Positions 42,030 to 51,452 of a stretch of DNA of 64,000 nt are shown in pieces (the first letter of the stretch is position 1; the number at the start of each line of letters is the position of its first letter). The position numbers were made by a program, and so were the translations under genes. The stretch comes from Pseudoxanthomonas sp. Root65 (GTDB lineage Bacteria; Pseudomonadota; Gammaproteobacteria; Xanthomonadales; Xanthomonadaceae): the NCBI RefSeq assembly GCF_001427635.1, contig NZ_LMHA01000001.1, positions 1,959,133 to 2,023,132 of the forward strand, given 5' to 3'. Below the pieces are notes generated by a model, which saw nothing but the letters and a program-made list of their open reading frames with translations, searched no databases and was not told the origin of the DNA.

Positions 42030-44480
42030 ATGAAAGTGATGCAACGGAATCTGGTCGTGGGGCTTCGGCGGGCGCTGTTCGGCAGTTGCGTGGTGCTCGG
42101 TGCGAGCGGCACGGCGTGGGCGCAGGCAACGCCCGAGGGCGAACAGCAGGCCACCAACCTCGACACCATCACCGTCACCGCGCAAAGTCGGCAGCAGGAG
42201 CTGCAGGATGTGCCGATCGCGCTGCAGGTCGTCGACCAGCAGCTGCTCGACGATGTCGCGGCGGAGAACCTGGGCGACATCGATGCCTTCGTGCCCGGCC
42301 TGGTGGTCGACGCCGCCCAGCCCACGCAACCTTCGTTCCGCCTGCGCGGCGTGGAAACCAGCGACTTCGGCATCGGCACCGATCCGGCGGTGGGCATCTT
42401 CGTCGATGGCGTCTACGGCGGCCGCGGCGGCGGCGTGCTGCTGCCGTTCCTCGATGTCGAGCGCATCGAGGTGCTGAAGGGGCCGCAGGGCACCTTGTTC
42501 GGCCGCAACACCGCCGCGGGTGCGATCTCGCTGGTGACCCGCCGGCCGCAGGACGAGACCGAAGCGCGCCTGCGGCTGCGACTCGGCAACTACGGCAAGC
42601 AGTACGTCGACGCGATGTGGAACATCCCCGTCAGCGACGTCTCGGCCTTCCGCGTGAACGCGCTGTTCAACCACAGCGACGGCTGGTTCCAGGACGGCGC
42701 GACCGGCAAGGATCTCGGCGGCGAGAACGTGTGGGCCGCGCGCGCGGCGTGGCAGCTGCGCATCGGCGACAACACCACGGCGCTGCTGAGCTGGGACCAC
42801 GAAAGCCTGGACCAGAACGGCCGCGTCACCACCGGTATCGTGCCGTTGCCGGCCTATCCGCAGCGACCGCCCGTGCCGGTCGATCCGGACGACTACCTCG
42901 ATCCGCGCAAGGTCCCGACCTACAGCGATGCGAACAACGCCGAGTGGCGCACGTTCGATGGCGTCACCCTGATCATCGATCACGCGTTTTCCTGGGGAAA
43001 TCTGACCTCGACTTCGTCGTGGCGCGAGTACGACTCGCTGAACCAGACCGAAGAGGACGGCACCAACCGCGCCGACCTGTACATTGACTCGGTCAACACC
43101 GAGAGCAACGAGACCTTCTACCAGGAGTTCAAGTTCGCCGGCAGCAACGCGCGTATGGACTGGGTGGCCGGTGCCAGCTTCTTCAAGGAGGACGCGCGCC
43201 AGACCAGCGAGGTGAACACCAATACCGAGGCGGTGGACAACATCGTGCGCAACCTCGGCATCGCGCCGACGCCGGACGGCAGCCTGTTCGGCTTCACCTC
43301 GCTGCTGGCGCAGATGAACGGCATCCCCGTCTCGCTGGTCGGCGACCGCTGGAACGAGCGCTTCAACAACACGCTGTCGACCAACGCCTACGCGGCGTTC
43401 GGCGATGTCATCTGGCGCGCGACCGATCGGCTCAATCTGACTTTCGGTCTGCGCTACACCCGCGACGAGAAGGATTTCACCTGGCTCAACACGCCGCGCA
43501 ATGCGCCGGAGCTGGAAGCCAAGCTGGCGCTGCTGGAGTCGCTGGGCTTCTTCGCCGCGCTGGGGCAGCTGGGCATCCCGATCAGCCGCGAGACGCTGAC
43601 CTTCGACATGGCGTTCATCGATCCGCCGGCCATCGTCAACAAGGGCGTGCTGGTGCGCGACAAGCGCAGCTGGAGCGATGTCAGCCCGCGCTTCGTCGTC
43701 GACTACCACCTCGACGACAACACCATGGTGTTCGGTTCGCTGGCCAAGGGCTACAAGGCCGGCGGCTTCAATGCACTGCAGATCGGTCCGGCGTTCGAGA
43801 ACGAGGATGTCTGGAACCTGGAAGCCGGCATCAAGCAGTCGTTCGGGCGCTTCGCCTGGAACGCGTCGCTGTTCCACTACCGCTACGACAACCGGCAGTC
43901 CGTGCGGTTGATCGATCCCGACCCTAACAATCCGGTCGACATCCCGCGTTTCGTGTTCGACACCGGCGATCTGGAAGCCACCGGCCTCGACGTGGACCTG
44001 CGCTGGAAGGTGACGGATGCCTTCACCCTGGATGCCCAGGCCGAGTGGATCGATTCCAAGTACAAGGACTACGTCACGCCCGAAGGCGTGGACCTGGACG
44101 GCGAGCCGACCGGCGAGCCGCGTTTCACCGCCTCGTTCGGTGCGGCCTACCAGGTCGACCTGGCCGCGCACGGCGCGTTGCGCATCTCGGCGCGGCACGC
44201 TTATCGCGGCCGCAGCCGCTGCAACGCCGGATCGGACCTGCAGGGCGATTGCGGGGTCAACGCGCTGCTCGACATCGGCGAGGCGCGCGACCGCACCGAC
44301 CTGCGGATCGGCTGGACCGCGCCGCAAGGGCACTGGAGCTGGGCGATCTACGGCAACAACGTGTTCGACAACCAGTACGTGAAAGGCCTGAACACCTATG
44401 GCCGCGGACCGCTGGGACTGGTGGGTGCCACCATCACCGAGCCGCGCACCTACGGCATGGAAGTGGCCGTGAAGTTCTGA
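42030..44480 (+). CDS. TonB-dependent outer-membrane receptor
   Basis: An 816-residue outer-membrane receptor. Signal peptide about 1-30 (ends GTAWA). A TonB box-like LDTITVTAQ near residue 42 follows. The plug domain (LQDVPIALQVVDQQLL, VERIEVLKGPQGTLFGRNTAAGAI) ends near 170, and the beta-barrel closes with a terminal phenylalanine (YGMEVAVKF). The plug/barrel style resembles the large TBDT family of xanthomonads and sphingomonads that import carbohydrates, aromatics or lipids. Substrate unknown. ATG 42030 follows GGGAGGG; a GTG is one codon upstream. It shares the strand with the cytochrome gene, 35 bases apart. Confidence 0.9.
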   Translation: MKVMQRNLVVGLRRALFGSCVVLGASGTAWAQATPEGEQQATNLDTITVTAQSRQQELQDVPIALQVVDQQLLDDVAAENLGDIDAFVPGLVVDAAQPTQPSFRLRGVETSDFGIGTDPAVGIFVDGVYGGRGGGVLLPFLDVERIEVLKGPQGTLFGRNTAAGAISLVTRRPQDETEARLRLRLGNYGKQYVDAMWNIPVSDVSAFRVNALFNHSDGWFQDGATGKDLGGENVWAARAAWQLRIGDNTTALLSWDHESLDQNGRVTTGIVPLPAYPQRPPVPVDPDDYLDPRKVPTYSDANNAEWRTFDGVTLIIDHAFSWGNLTSTSSWREYDSLNQTEEDGTNRADLYIDSVNTESNETFYQEFKFAGSNARMDWVAGASFFKEDARQTSEVNTNTEAVDNIVRNLGIAPTPDGSLFGFTSLLAQMNGIPVSLVGDRWNERFNNTLSTNAYAAFGDVIWRATDRLNLTFGLRYTRDEKDFTWLNTPRNAPELEAKLALLESLGFFAALGQLGIPISRETLTFDMAFIDPPAIVNKGVLVRDKRSWSDVSPRFVVDYHLDDNTMVFGSLAKGYKAGGFNALQIGPAFENEDVWNLEAGIKQSFGRFAWNASLFHYRYDNRQSVRLIDPDPNNPVDIPRFVFDTGDLEATGLDVDLRWKVTDAFTLDAQAEWIDSKYKDYVTPEGVDLDGEPTGEPRFTASFGAAYQVDLAAHGALRISARHAYRGRSRCNAGSDLQGDCGVNALLDIGEARDRTDLRIGWTAPQGHWSWAIYGNNVFDNQYVKGLNTYGRGPLGLVGATITEPRTYGMEVAVKF

Positions 44481-44507
44481 GCCGCGCGGCGACGCGCTGG
44501 ACGTGGG

Positions 44508-44536
44508 CCCCGGCATCGTGAGATGCCGGGGTTTTT
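44508..44536 (+). terminator. Rho-independent terminator after the TonB-dependent receptor
   Basis: A perfect 10-base-pair stem (CCCCGGCATC / GATGCCGGGG) with loop GTGA is followed by TTTTT. It closes the beta-helix/cytochrome/receptor operon before recG. Confidence 0.9.
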
Positions 44537-44566
44537 GTTTGGCGGCGTTCCCGGCATCCTTGTGCG

Positions 44567-46672
44567 ATGCCTGCACGTCGCGACACGCCTGCCATCGAAC
44601 TTTCCGCCGAACCGTTGAGTCGCCTGCCCGGCGTGGGGCCGCGCGTGGCGGAGAAGCTCGCGGCGCGCGGACTGGTGACGATGCAGGACCTGTGGCTGCA
44701 CCTGCCGCTGCGTTACGAAGACCGCACGGCGATCACGCCGATCCGCCTGCTGCAGCCCGGTGTGCCGGCGCAGGTGGAAGGGCGCGTGGAAGCGGTGGAG
44801 CGCGGCTTCCGCTATCGGCCCGTCCTGCGGGTGGCAGTGGCCGACGACGGACAGGGCTCGCTGGTGCTGCGCTTCTTCCATTTCCGCGCCGCACAGGTGG
44901 CGCAGTTCGCGGTCGGCACGCGCATCCGGTGCTACGGCACGCCCAAGCCCGGCCAGAACGGTCTCGAAATCATCCACCCCAGCTATCGCGTGCTCGGCGA
45001 TGACGACGACGCGGCGTTGGGCGAGGCACTGGATCCGGTCTATCCCGCGATCGAAGGGCTGGGGCCGGCGAGCATCCGCAAGCTGGTCGGACAGGCGCTG
45101 GAACGGCTGCCGGACAATGATCAGCTCGAACTGCTGCCCGCCACGCTGCTTGAGGGCCTCGGCTTGCCCTCGCTGCGGCAGGCCCTGCTCACCATGCACC
45201 GGCCGCCCCGCGATGCGGACGTCGCGGCGCTCGCACTCGGCACGCATCCCGCGCAACGCCGGCTGGCGATCGAGGAACTGCTGGCGCACCACCTGAGCCT
45301 GCGCCGGCAACGGCTGGCGTTGCAACAGCATCGTGCGCCGGCACTGAAAGGCAAGGGCGCGTTGGTGAAGGCGCTGGTCAAGGCCTTGCCGTTCACGCTG
45401 ACGGGCGCGCAGCAGCGCGTGTTCGCGCAGATCCGCGAGGACATCGGCAAGCCAACGCCGATGATGCGGCTCGTGCAGGGCGACGTGGGCAGCGGCAAGA
45501 CCGTGGTCGCCGCGCTGGCGGGCATGCTGGCGGTCGAGGCGGGCAAGCAGGTGGCATTGGCCGCACCCACCGAACTGCTGGCCGAGCAACACCTGGCCAA
45601 CCTGCGCGCCTGGCTGGAGCCGCTGGGCGTGCGCGTGGCTTGGCTGGCCGGCAAGGTCACCGGCAAGGCGCGCGCGACGGTGCTGGCACAGGTCGCATCG
45701 GGCGAAGCGCAGGTGGTGGTGGGCACGCACGCGCTGATGCAGGAGGCGGTGACCTTCCACGACTTGGGCCTGGCCATCGTCGACGAGCAGCACCGCTTCG
45801 GCGTGCACCAGCGACTGGCGCTGCGCGACAAGGGCGCGGGCGCCAACCGCGTACCGCACCAGCTAGTCATGACCGCCACGCCGATTCCGCGCACGCTGGC
45901 GATGGCCGCCTATGCGGATCTGGACGTGTCCGCCATCGATGAACTGCCGCCGGGCCGCACGCCGGTGCAGACCGTGGCACTGAGCGCGGAGCGCCGGCCG
46001 GAACTGGTCGAACGCATCCGCACGGCCTGTGCGGAGGGCCGGCAGGCGTATTGGGTCTGCACGCTGATCGACGACAGCGACGAGGTGGTCGCGCAGGCGG
46101 CACAGACCACGTTCGAGGCGCTGTCGGCGTCCCTGTCGGAGGCGCGCGTGGCGCTGGTGCACGGGCGCATGAAGGCGGCCGACAAGCAGGCCACGATGCG
46201 CCGCTTCAAGCAGGGCGAGATCGACCTGCTGGTGGCCACCACGGTGATTGAGGTCGGTGTCGACGTGCCTAACGCCTCGCTGATGATCATCGAGAACGCC
46301 GAGCGGCTGGGGCTGGCGCAGCTGCACCAGTTGCGCGGTCGTGTCGGCCGCGGCGCGACCGCGTCCACCTGCGTGCTGATGTACCAGCCGCCGCTGTCGA
46401 TGATGGCCAAGCACCGGCTGGCGACGATGCGCGAAACCAACGATGGCTTCGTCATTGCCGAGAAGGACCTGGAACTGCGCGGCCCCGGCGAACTGCTGGG
46501 AACGCGACAGACCGGTCTGGCGGCGTTCCGCGTGGCCGACCTGGCGCGCGATGCGGGCCTGCTGCCGCAGGTGCACGCACTGGCGGAGCGCCTGCTGGCC
46601 GACGCTCCCGCCACGGCGGACCGCGTGATCCAGCGCTGGGTCGGCGGCGCTGCTCGCTACGCATCGGCGTAG
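44567..46672 (+). CDS. recG: ATP-dependent DNA helicase RecG
   Basis: A 701-residue helicase that remodels stalled replication forks and branched DNA. The N-terminal wedge/OB domain spans about 1-260. Walker A is GDVGSGKT with Lys311; the DEQH box is residues 406-409. RecG-type motifs MTATPIPRTLAMAAYADLDV and the C-terminal QLHQLRGRVGRG are present. In E. coli the order is spoT-trmH-recG; here ridA and the inserted AraC/beta-helix module lie between. Its TAG stop is inside a GTAG sequence. Confidence 0.95.
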   Translation: MPARRDTPAIELSAEPLSRLPGVGPRVAEKLAARGLVTMQDLWLHLPLRYEDRTAITPIRLLQPGVPAQVEGRVEAVERGFRYRPVLRVAVADDGQGSLVLRFFHFRAAQVAQFAVGTRIRCYGTPKPGQNGLEIIHPSYRVLGDDDDAALGEALDPVYPAIEGLGPASIRKLVGQALERLPDNDQLELLPATLLEGLGLPSLRQALLTMHRPPRDADVAALALGTHPAQRRLAIEELLAHHLSLRRQRLALQQHRAPALKGKGALVKALVKALPFTLTGAQQRVFAQIREDIGKPTPMMRLVQGDVGSGKTVVAALAGMLAVEAGKQVALAAPTELLAEQHLANLRAWLEPLGVRVAWLAGKVTGKARATVLAQVASGEAQVVVGTHALMQEAVTFHDLGLAIVDEQHRFGVHQRLALRDKGAGANRVPHQLVMTATPIPRTLAMAAYADLDVSAIDELPPGRTPVQTVALSAERRPELVERIRTACAEGRQAYWVCTLIDDSDEVVAQAAQTTFEALSASLSEARVALVHGRMKAADKQATMRRFKQGEIDLLVATTVIEVGVDVPNASLMIIENAERLGLAQLHQLRGRVGRGATASTCVLMYQPPLSMMAKHRLATMRETNDGFVIAEKDLELRGPGELLGTRQTGLAAFRVADLARDAGLLPQVHALAERLLADAPATADRVIQRWVGGAARYASA

Positions 46673-46813
46673 CGTCGCGCAGCGCCGACCTTGCCCGGCT
46701 TTCCGGATGGCGACAGAGGCAGCCGAGCGGGCGCCGCGCTACGCAGAGCCCTGCGCTTCCCTGTCGTCGCCGGCGATGCGAGACTCGGTGGCCAAGACGA
46801 CGAAGAGAAGATG

Positions 46814-47752
46814 ATGAGCGAGAAGATTCCCCTGCTGATCGACACCGACCCCGGCGTCGACGATGCCCTGGCGTTGCTGATGGCGTTCAACGATGCGCGC
46901 CATGACATCGTCGGTCTGACCATCGCGGCGGGCAACGTGGGCCTGCAGCACACCGTGCGCAATGCATTGAAGCTGTGCGAAGTCGCCGGCCGCGACGATA
47001 TCCCCGTGTTCGCCGGTGCGCCGGCGCCGTTGCTGCACCCGTCGCCGGATGCGGGCTATGTGCACGGGCAGGACGGCTTCGGTGATGTCGGCTTCCCGCC
47101 CGCGGCGCGCCAGGCAGAGGCCGAACACGCTGCATTGGCGATCCTGCGACTGTCGCACGAACACGCGGGCCGGCTGGTGCTGGTCGCACTGGGGCCGCTG
47201 ACCAACATCGCGCTGGCGCTCAAGCTGGACCCGACGCTGCCGCAGCGGATTGCGCGCTTCGTGGTGATGGGCGGCGCGGTGACCTGTCACGGCAACATCA
47301 CCCCGGCCGCCGAGTTCAATTTCTACTTCGACCCCGAAGCCGCGCACCTGGTCCTCGAGGCCTTCGACCATTACGACCTGGCCGACTGGGAAGCCACTAT
47401 CGCCCATGGCCTGCACCACGAGCGAGTGGCGGGCTGGCTGCGGGCCGATGCCGACCGCGCCCGGTTCTACGACCGCATTTCCGAGAAGACCCGGCTGTGG
47501 TCGGCTGACCGCCGCGGCGACCACTGGTATGCGGCCGACGCCCTGGCCATGGCCTTCGTGCTGGCGCCCGAGGGGGCGCTGGAACTGGCCGAGCGACCGC
47601 TGGCCATCGAGCTGCAGGGCGCCCATGCCCGCGGCGCCTCGATCGTCGACTGGCGCCGGGAGGGTGGCCGGCCCGACAAGGCCAACATCCTGCTGCGCTA
47701 CGACCAGGCCCGCTTCGAGGCCCTGATCGAGGCGGCCCTGGCCGCCGGCTGA
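46814..47752 (+). CDS. Inosine-uridine preferring nucleoside hydrolase
   Basis: A 312-residue nucleoside hydrolase. The calcium-binding aspartates are in [19 protein letters not shown], and [20 protein letters not shown] is the second family block. It cleaves ribonucleosides to base and ribose for salvage. Exact preference is not readable. ATG 46814 is chosen over 46811 because it gives better spacing to the purine-rich GAGAAG. It precedes the L31 gene. Confidence 0.88.
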   Translation: MSEKIPLLIDTDPGVDDALALLMAFNDARHDIVGLTIAAGNVGLQHTVRNALKLCEVAGRDDIPVFAGAPAPLLHPSPDAGYVHGQDGFGDVGFPPAARQAEAEHAALAILRLSHEHAGRLVLVALGPLTNIALALKLDPTLPQRIARFVVMGGAVTCHGNITPAAEFNFYFDPEAAHLVLEAFDHYDLADWEATIAHGLHHERVAGWLRADADRARFYDRISEKTRLWSADRRGDHWYAADALAMAFVLAPEGALELAERPLAIELQGAHARGASIVDWRREGGRPDKANILLRYDQARFEALIEAALAAG

Positions 47753-47826
47753 GGGCAGGCTTGCACGGGCTTGGCGGGGCGGTTTACAATGCCGCTCTTC
47801 CATTTCCGCTACACGGTGTTACCGCC

Positions 47827-48069
47827 ATGAAGGCCGACATCCATCCGAATTACCGCGAAGTCGTCTTCCACGACGTGACCTCCGATTTCAAGTTCCTGAC
47901 CCGCTCCACGCTGGGCAGCAAGGAAACGACGAAGTGGGAAGACGGCAACGACTACCCGCTGATCAAGGTCGAAATCTCCTCGGCTTCGCACCCGTTCTAC
48001 ACGGGCAAGCACAAGGTCATCGACACCAGCGGCCGCATCGACAAGTTCCAGAAGCGCTACGCGCGCTGA
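47827..48069 (+). CDS. rpmE2: Ribosomal protein L31, type B
   Basis: An 80-residue type B L31 ([58 protein letters not shown]). It has no cysteine, so it is the zinc-free form that can replace the zinc-binding L31 when zinc is scarce. No Zur-type operator was evident upstream. A TACAAT box (47784-47789) is a plausible -10. It follows the nucleoside hydrolase on the same strand by 74 bases. Confidence 0.92.
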   Translation: MKADIHPNYREVVFHDVTSDFKFLTRSTLGSKETTKWEDGNDYPLIKVEISSASHPFYTGKHKVIDTSGRIDKFQKRYAR

Positions 48070-48328
48070 TCGAACCGTCGTTCGCCTGATCCGCCTGCGG
48101 CCGCGCCTTGTGCGCGGCCGTTCGCGTTTGCGCACGCACGATCGTGCAGCGTGCCGGAACGCAGGGTTGCGTCGGCGACCTCATTCTTTGGTCTGACTTT
48201 GGTGCGGTATCGAGCGACGGCTCCAGAGCGCTGTGCGATAATTCGGTTCATCCAAGGCTCATCGCCTGGACTCCCGTCACGCGCCGACCGGACCTCCGGC
48301 GGCGTTACCCCACGAAGGAGCGCACACT
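48070..48328. other. Intergenic region upstream of gltA
   Basis: No gene is supported in these 259 bases. A GC-rich hairpin (CGGCCGCGC / GCGCGGCCG) near 48097-48119 may act as a weak terminator for rpmE2. GATAAT at 48237-48242 is a candidate -10 for gltA, but its -35 is poor. AAGGAG at 48315-48320 is the gltA ribosome site. Confidence 0.5.
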
Positions 48329-49618
<1,290 letters not shown>

Positions 49619-49635
49619 TCCTGCAGAGCGAGCAG

Positions 49636-49664
49636 AAAAGGCCCCGGAAGGGGCCTTTTCTTTG
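49636..49664. terminator. Bidirectional terminator between gltA and the isochorismatase gene
   Basis: A perfect 10-base-pair stem (AAAAGGCCCC / GGGGCCTTTT, 49636-49645 and 49650-49659) with loop GGAA is followed by CTTTG. A-run and T-run flanks make it work on both strands, serving these convergent genes. Confidence 0.88.
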
Positions 49665-49670
49665 CGCGTG

Positions 49671-50171
49671 TCAGGCGTCGGCTTGCACCGTGACGCGGGT
49701 GGACAGGGCATGCAGGGCGAAGCCGTGGATCGCCTCGTTGAGGGTGGTTGTGCAGTCCGACACGACGCTGACGTCGTAGCGCTCGGCTGCCGGTGACAGC
49801 GCGGTGAACACCACGCAGTTCTGCGTCATCATGCCCGCGATGCGCAGGCGGGTGACGCCCAGGTCCGCCAGCAGGTCGGAAAGTCCGGTCTGGTGGAAGC
49901 TGTCGGCATGCTGCTTCACGACCACGGGTGCGTCGGGCGCTGCGGCCAGGATGTCCGCGTGGATGCCGGCGCCGTGCGTGCCGGCCCGGAACAATGGGCT
50001 GTCCGCGGAAACGGCGACATGCTGGACCAGCACCACGGCCTCGCCACGGGCGCGGGCCCGACCGATGGCGGCGACCGTGGCGTCGAGGGTGGCCTCGGCA
50101 TTCCAGAGTGGGAATGCGCCATCGGCGAAGTAATCGTTCTGGACATCGATGATGAGCAGGGCGGTGGTCAT
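49671..50171 (-). CDS. Isochorismatase-fold cysteine hydrolase
   Basis: A 166-residue isochorismatase-like amidase. The catalytic triad is recognisable as Asp9 (ALLIIDVQNDYF), a lysine in VVVKQHADSF near 85, and a cysteine in GMMTQNCVVFTA near 118. Relatives include nicotinamidases and N-carbamoyl hydrolases; the substrate is unknown. The divergent Lrp-like gene 106 bases away is a plausible regulator. Confidence 0.87.
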   Translation of the reverse strand: MTTALLIIDVQNDYFADGAFPLWNAEATLDATVAAIGRARARGEAVVLVQHVAVSADSPLFRAGTHGAGIHADILAAAPDAPVVVKQHADSFHQTGLSDLLADLGVTRLRIAGMMTQNCVVFTALSPAAERYDVSVVSDCTTTLNEAIHGFALHALSTRVTVQADA

Positions 50172-50277
50172 GCGTTACCTTGAAGGGGAAGGGACTGCGC
50201 CATGCTATGGACGGGCCGCCTCGGCGGTAATTGCAGCCCGCAAGAAGCGGCACCGTTTTCCTTGAGGATCGAAAGAC

Positions 50278-50682
50278 ATGCCCCTCGACAAGATGGACCG
50301 GACCATCCTCGCGGCCCTCGGGCACGATGGCCGCATGACCTGGCAGGCCGTTGGCCGCCAGGTGCACCTGACGGGACAGGCGGTGGCCACGCGCGTTCAG
50401 CAGATGGTGGATGACGGCACGATCCGGGGATTCACGGTGCTGCGCGGCGACCTGCGGCGCTACTTCATCACGGTGTTCATGGACAGCCCGCAGTTCGATG
50501 CGTTCGAGGCGTTCCTGCAGGCGCATGCGGACGTGGAGAGCGCCAGCAAGATCGCCGGCGAGGGCTGCTACCACGTGACGCTGGCCTGCGGCGGAGACGC
50601 GGACCTGGACACGTTCACCCAGTCGCTGCTGCGTTATGGCCGCTACAAGGTCGCCAGCGAGATGCGCTGCGTGAAGCCGTAA
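50278..50682 (+). CDS. Lrp/AsnC-family transcriptional regulator
   Basis: A 134-residue protein with the N-terminal winged HTH (LDKMDRTILAALGHDGRM, LTGQAVATRVQQMVDDGTIRGF) and a C-terminal AsnC/RAM effector domain (HADVESASKIAGEGCYHVTL). It is divergent from the isochorismatase-fold hydrolase, which suggests that gene as a target and an amino-acid-like ligand (inference). Confidence 0.9.
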   Translation: MPLDKMDRTILAALGHDGRMTWQAVGRQVHLTGQAVATRVQQMVDDGTIRGFTVLRGDLRRYFITVFMDSPQFDAFEAFLQAHADVESASKIAGEGCYHVTLACGGDADLDTFTQSLLRYGRYKVASEMRCVKP

Positions 50683-50691
50683 ACGCACGCC

Positions 50692-51348
50692 TCAGCGGCG
50701 CGCGATTTCCTGCTCGTAGCCCGCGATGTCTTCTTCGGCGAGCAGCTGGCGCAGTTGCGTGGCGGATGCCCGCCGCATCGGCTTCTCGTCGACACTGGAA
50801 AGCGGCGCCTGCCGCAACGCGTCGTGCGGCAGCACCGTCAGGTCGAAGCTCAGCTCTTCGGCGCTGAACACCCAGACCGGCAGGTCGGCGACACGCTCCC
50901 GGTCGATGCGCAGCCGACGCTCGCGCGAGTCGGCGGGGATGCGATGTTCCTCCAGGAAGCGGGTCACCGCGTCCGGATCATCGCTGTGGACATGCAGGTG
51001 GACGGGCGTGCTGGCATCGGCCGTGCCCTCGAGCACCGGACCGACCAACCGCGGCGAGAATCCCGAGAGGAAGTCCAGCGCGCGCAATGCCGCCTCGCGT
51101 CGCTGCCGCAGACCCGCCACGTGCGCCTCGCCGGCGAACAGGCGCTGGTACTCGCGCAGTGCGTCTTCGATCTCGCGGTTGCGGGGCAGGGAGGCGTCGT
51201 CGTGGATGCCCAGCCGGCTGGCGGCCTTGAGCTTGGCCTGGTGGAAGTCGCGGATGCCGCCTTCGGCCATCAGCCGGGCGGCCTCGTGCGCCAGTCGCTG
51301 GCGGCGTTCGCGGGTGCGTGTTTCGGCGTGCTGACGGGCGTGGTGCAT
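50692..51348 (-). CDS. Uncharacterised protein, 218 residues
   Basis: I do not recognise the family with certainty. It starts with a strongly basic helix (ARQHAETRTRERRQRLAHEAARLMAEGG). A middle part PRLVGPVLEGTADASTPVHL and VHSDDPDAVTRFLEEHRIPA could be a nucleotidyltransferase-like or other alpha/beta fold, and PVWVFSAEELSFDLTVL follows. No signal peptide, transmembrane segment or obvious catalytic triad. Reading frame and codon use are convincing and the position, between the Lrp-like gene and PBP1A, is stable in appearance. Confidence 0.65.
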   Translation of the reverse strand: MHHARQHAETRTRERRQRLAHEAARLMAEGGIRDFHQAKLKAASRLGIHDDASLPRNREIEDALREYQRLFAGEAHVAGLRQRREAALRALDFLSGFSPRLVGPVLEGTADASTPVHLHVHSDDPDAVTRFLEEHRIPADSRERRLRIDRERVADLPVWVFSAEELSFDLTVLPHDALRQAPLSSVDEKPMRRASATQLRQLLAEEDIAGYEQEIARR

Positions 51349-51452
51349 GGGGAGCCTCCGCGTCGAAACTGACCGCGAATGTACACCATGTCCCCGACGT
51401 GTCCATGACGGCGCAGGCGCGCCGTCATGCGGTCTTCAGCGGAGAAGCACGA

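Noticed and set aside
41832-44576. A minus-strand open frame of more than 900 codons opposite the TonB receptor
   Set aside because: It is a shadow with biased composition (Val/His/Arg/Gln), while the plus-strand frame has the plug motif, TonB box and terminal Phe.
47753-47826. Zur operator upstream of the type B L31 gene
   Set aside because: I looked for the AT-rich dyad typical of Zur boxes and saw none, so zinc control is not claimed.
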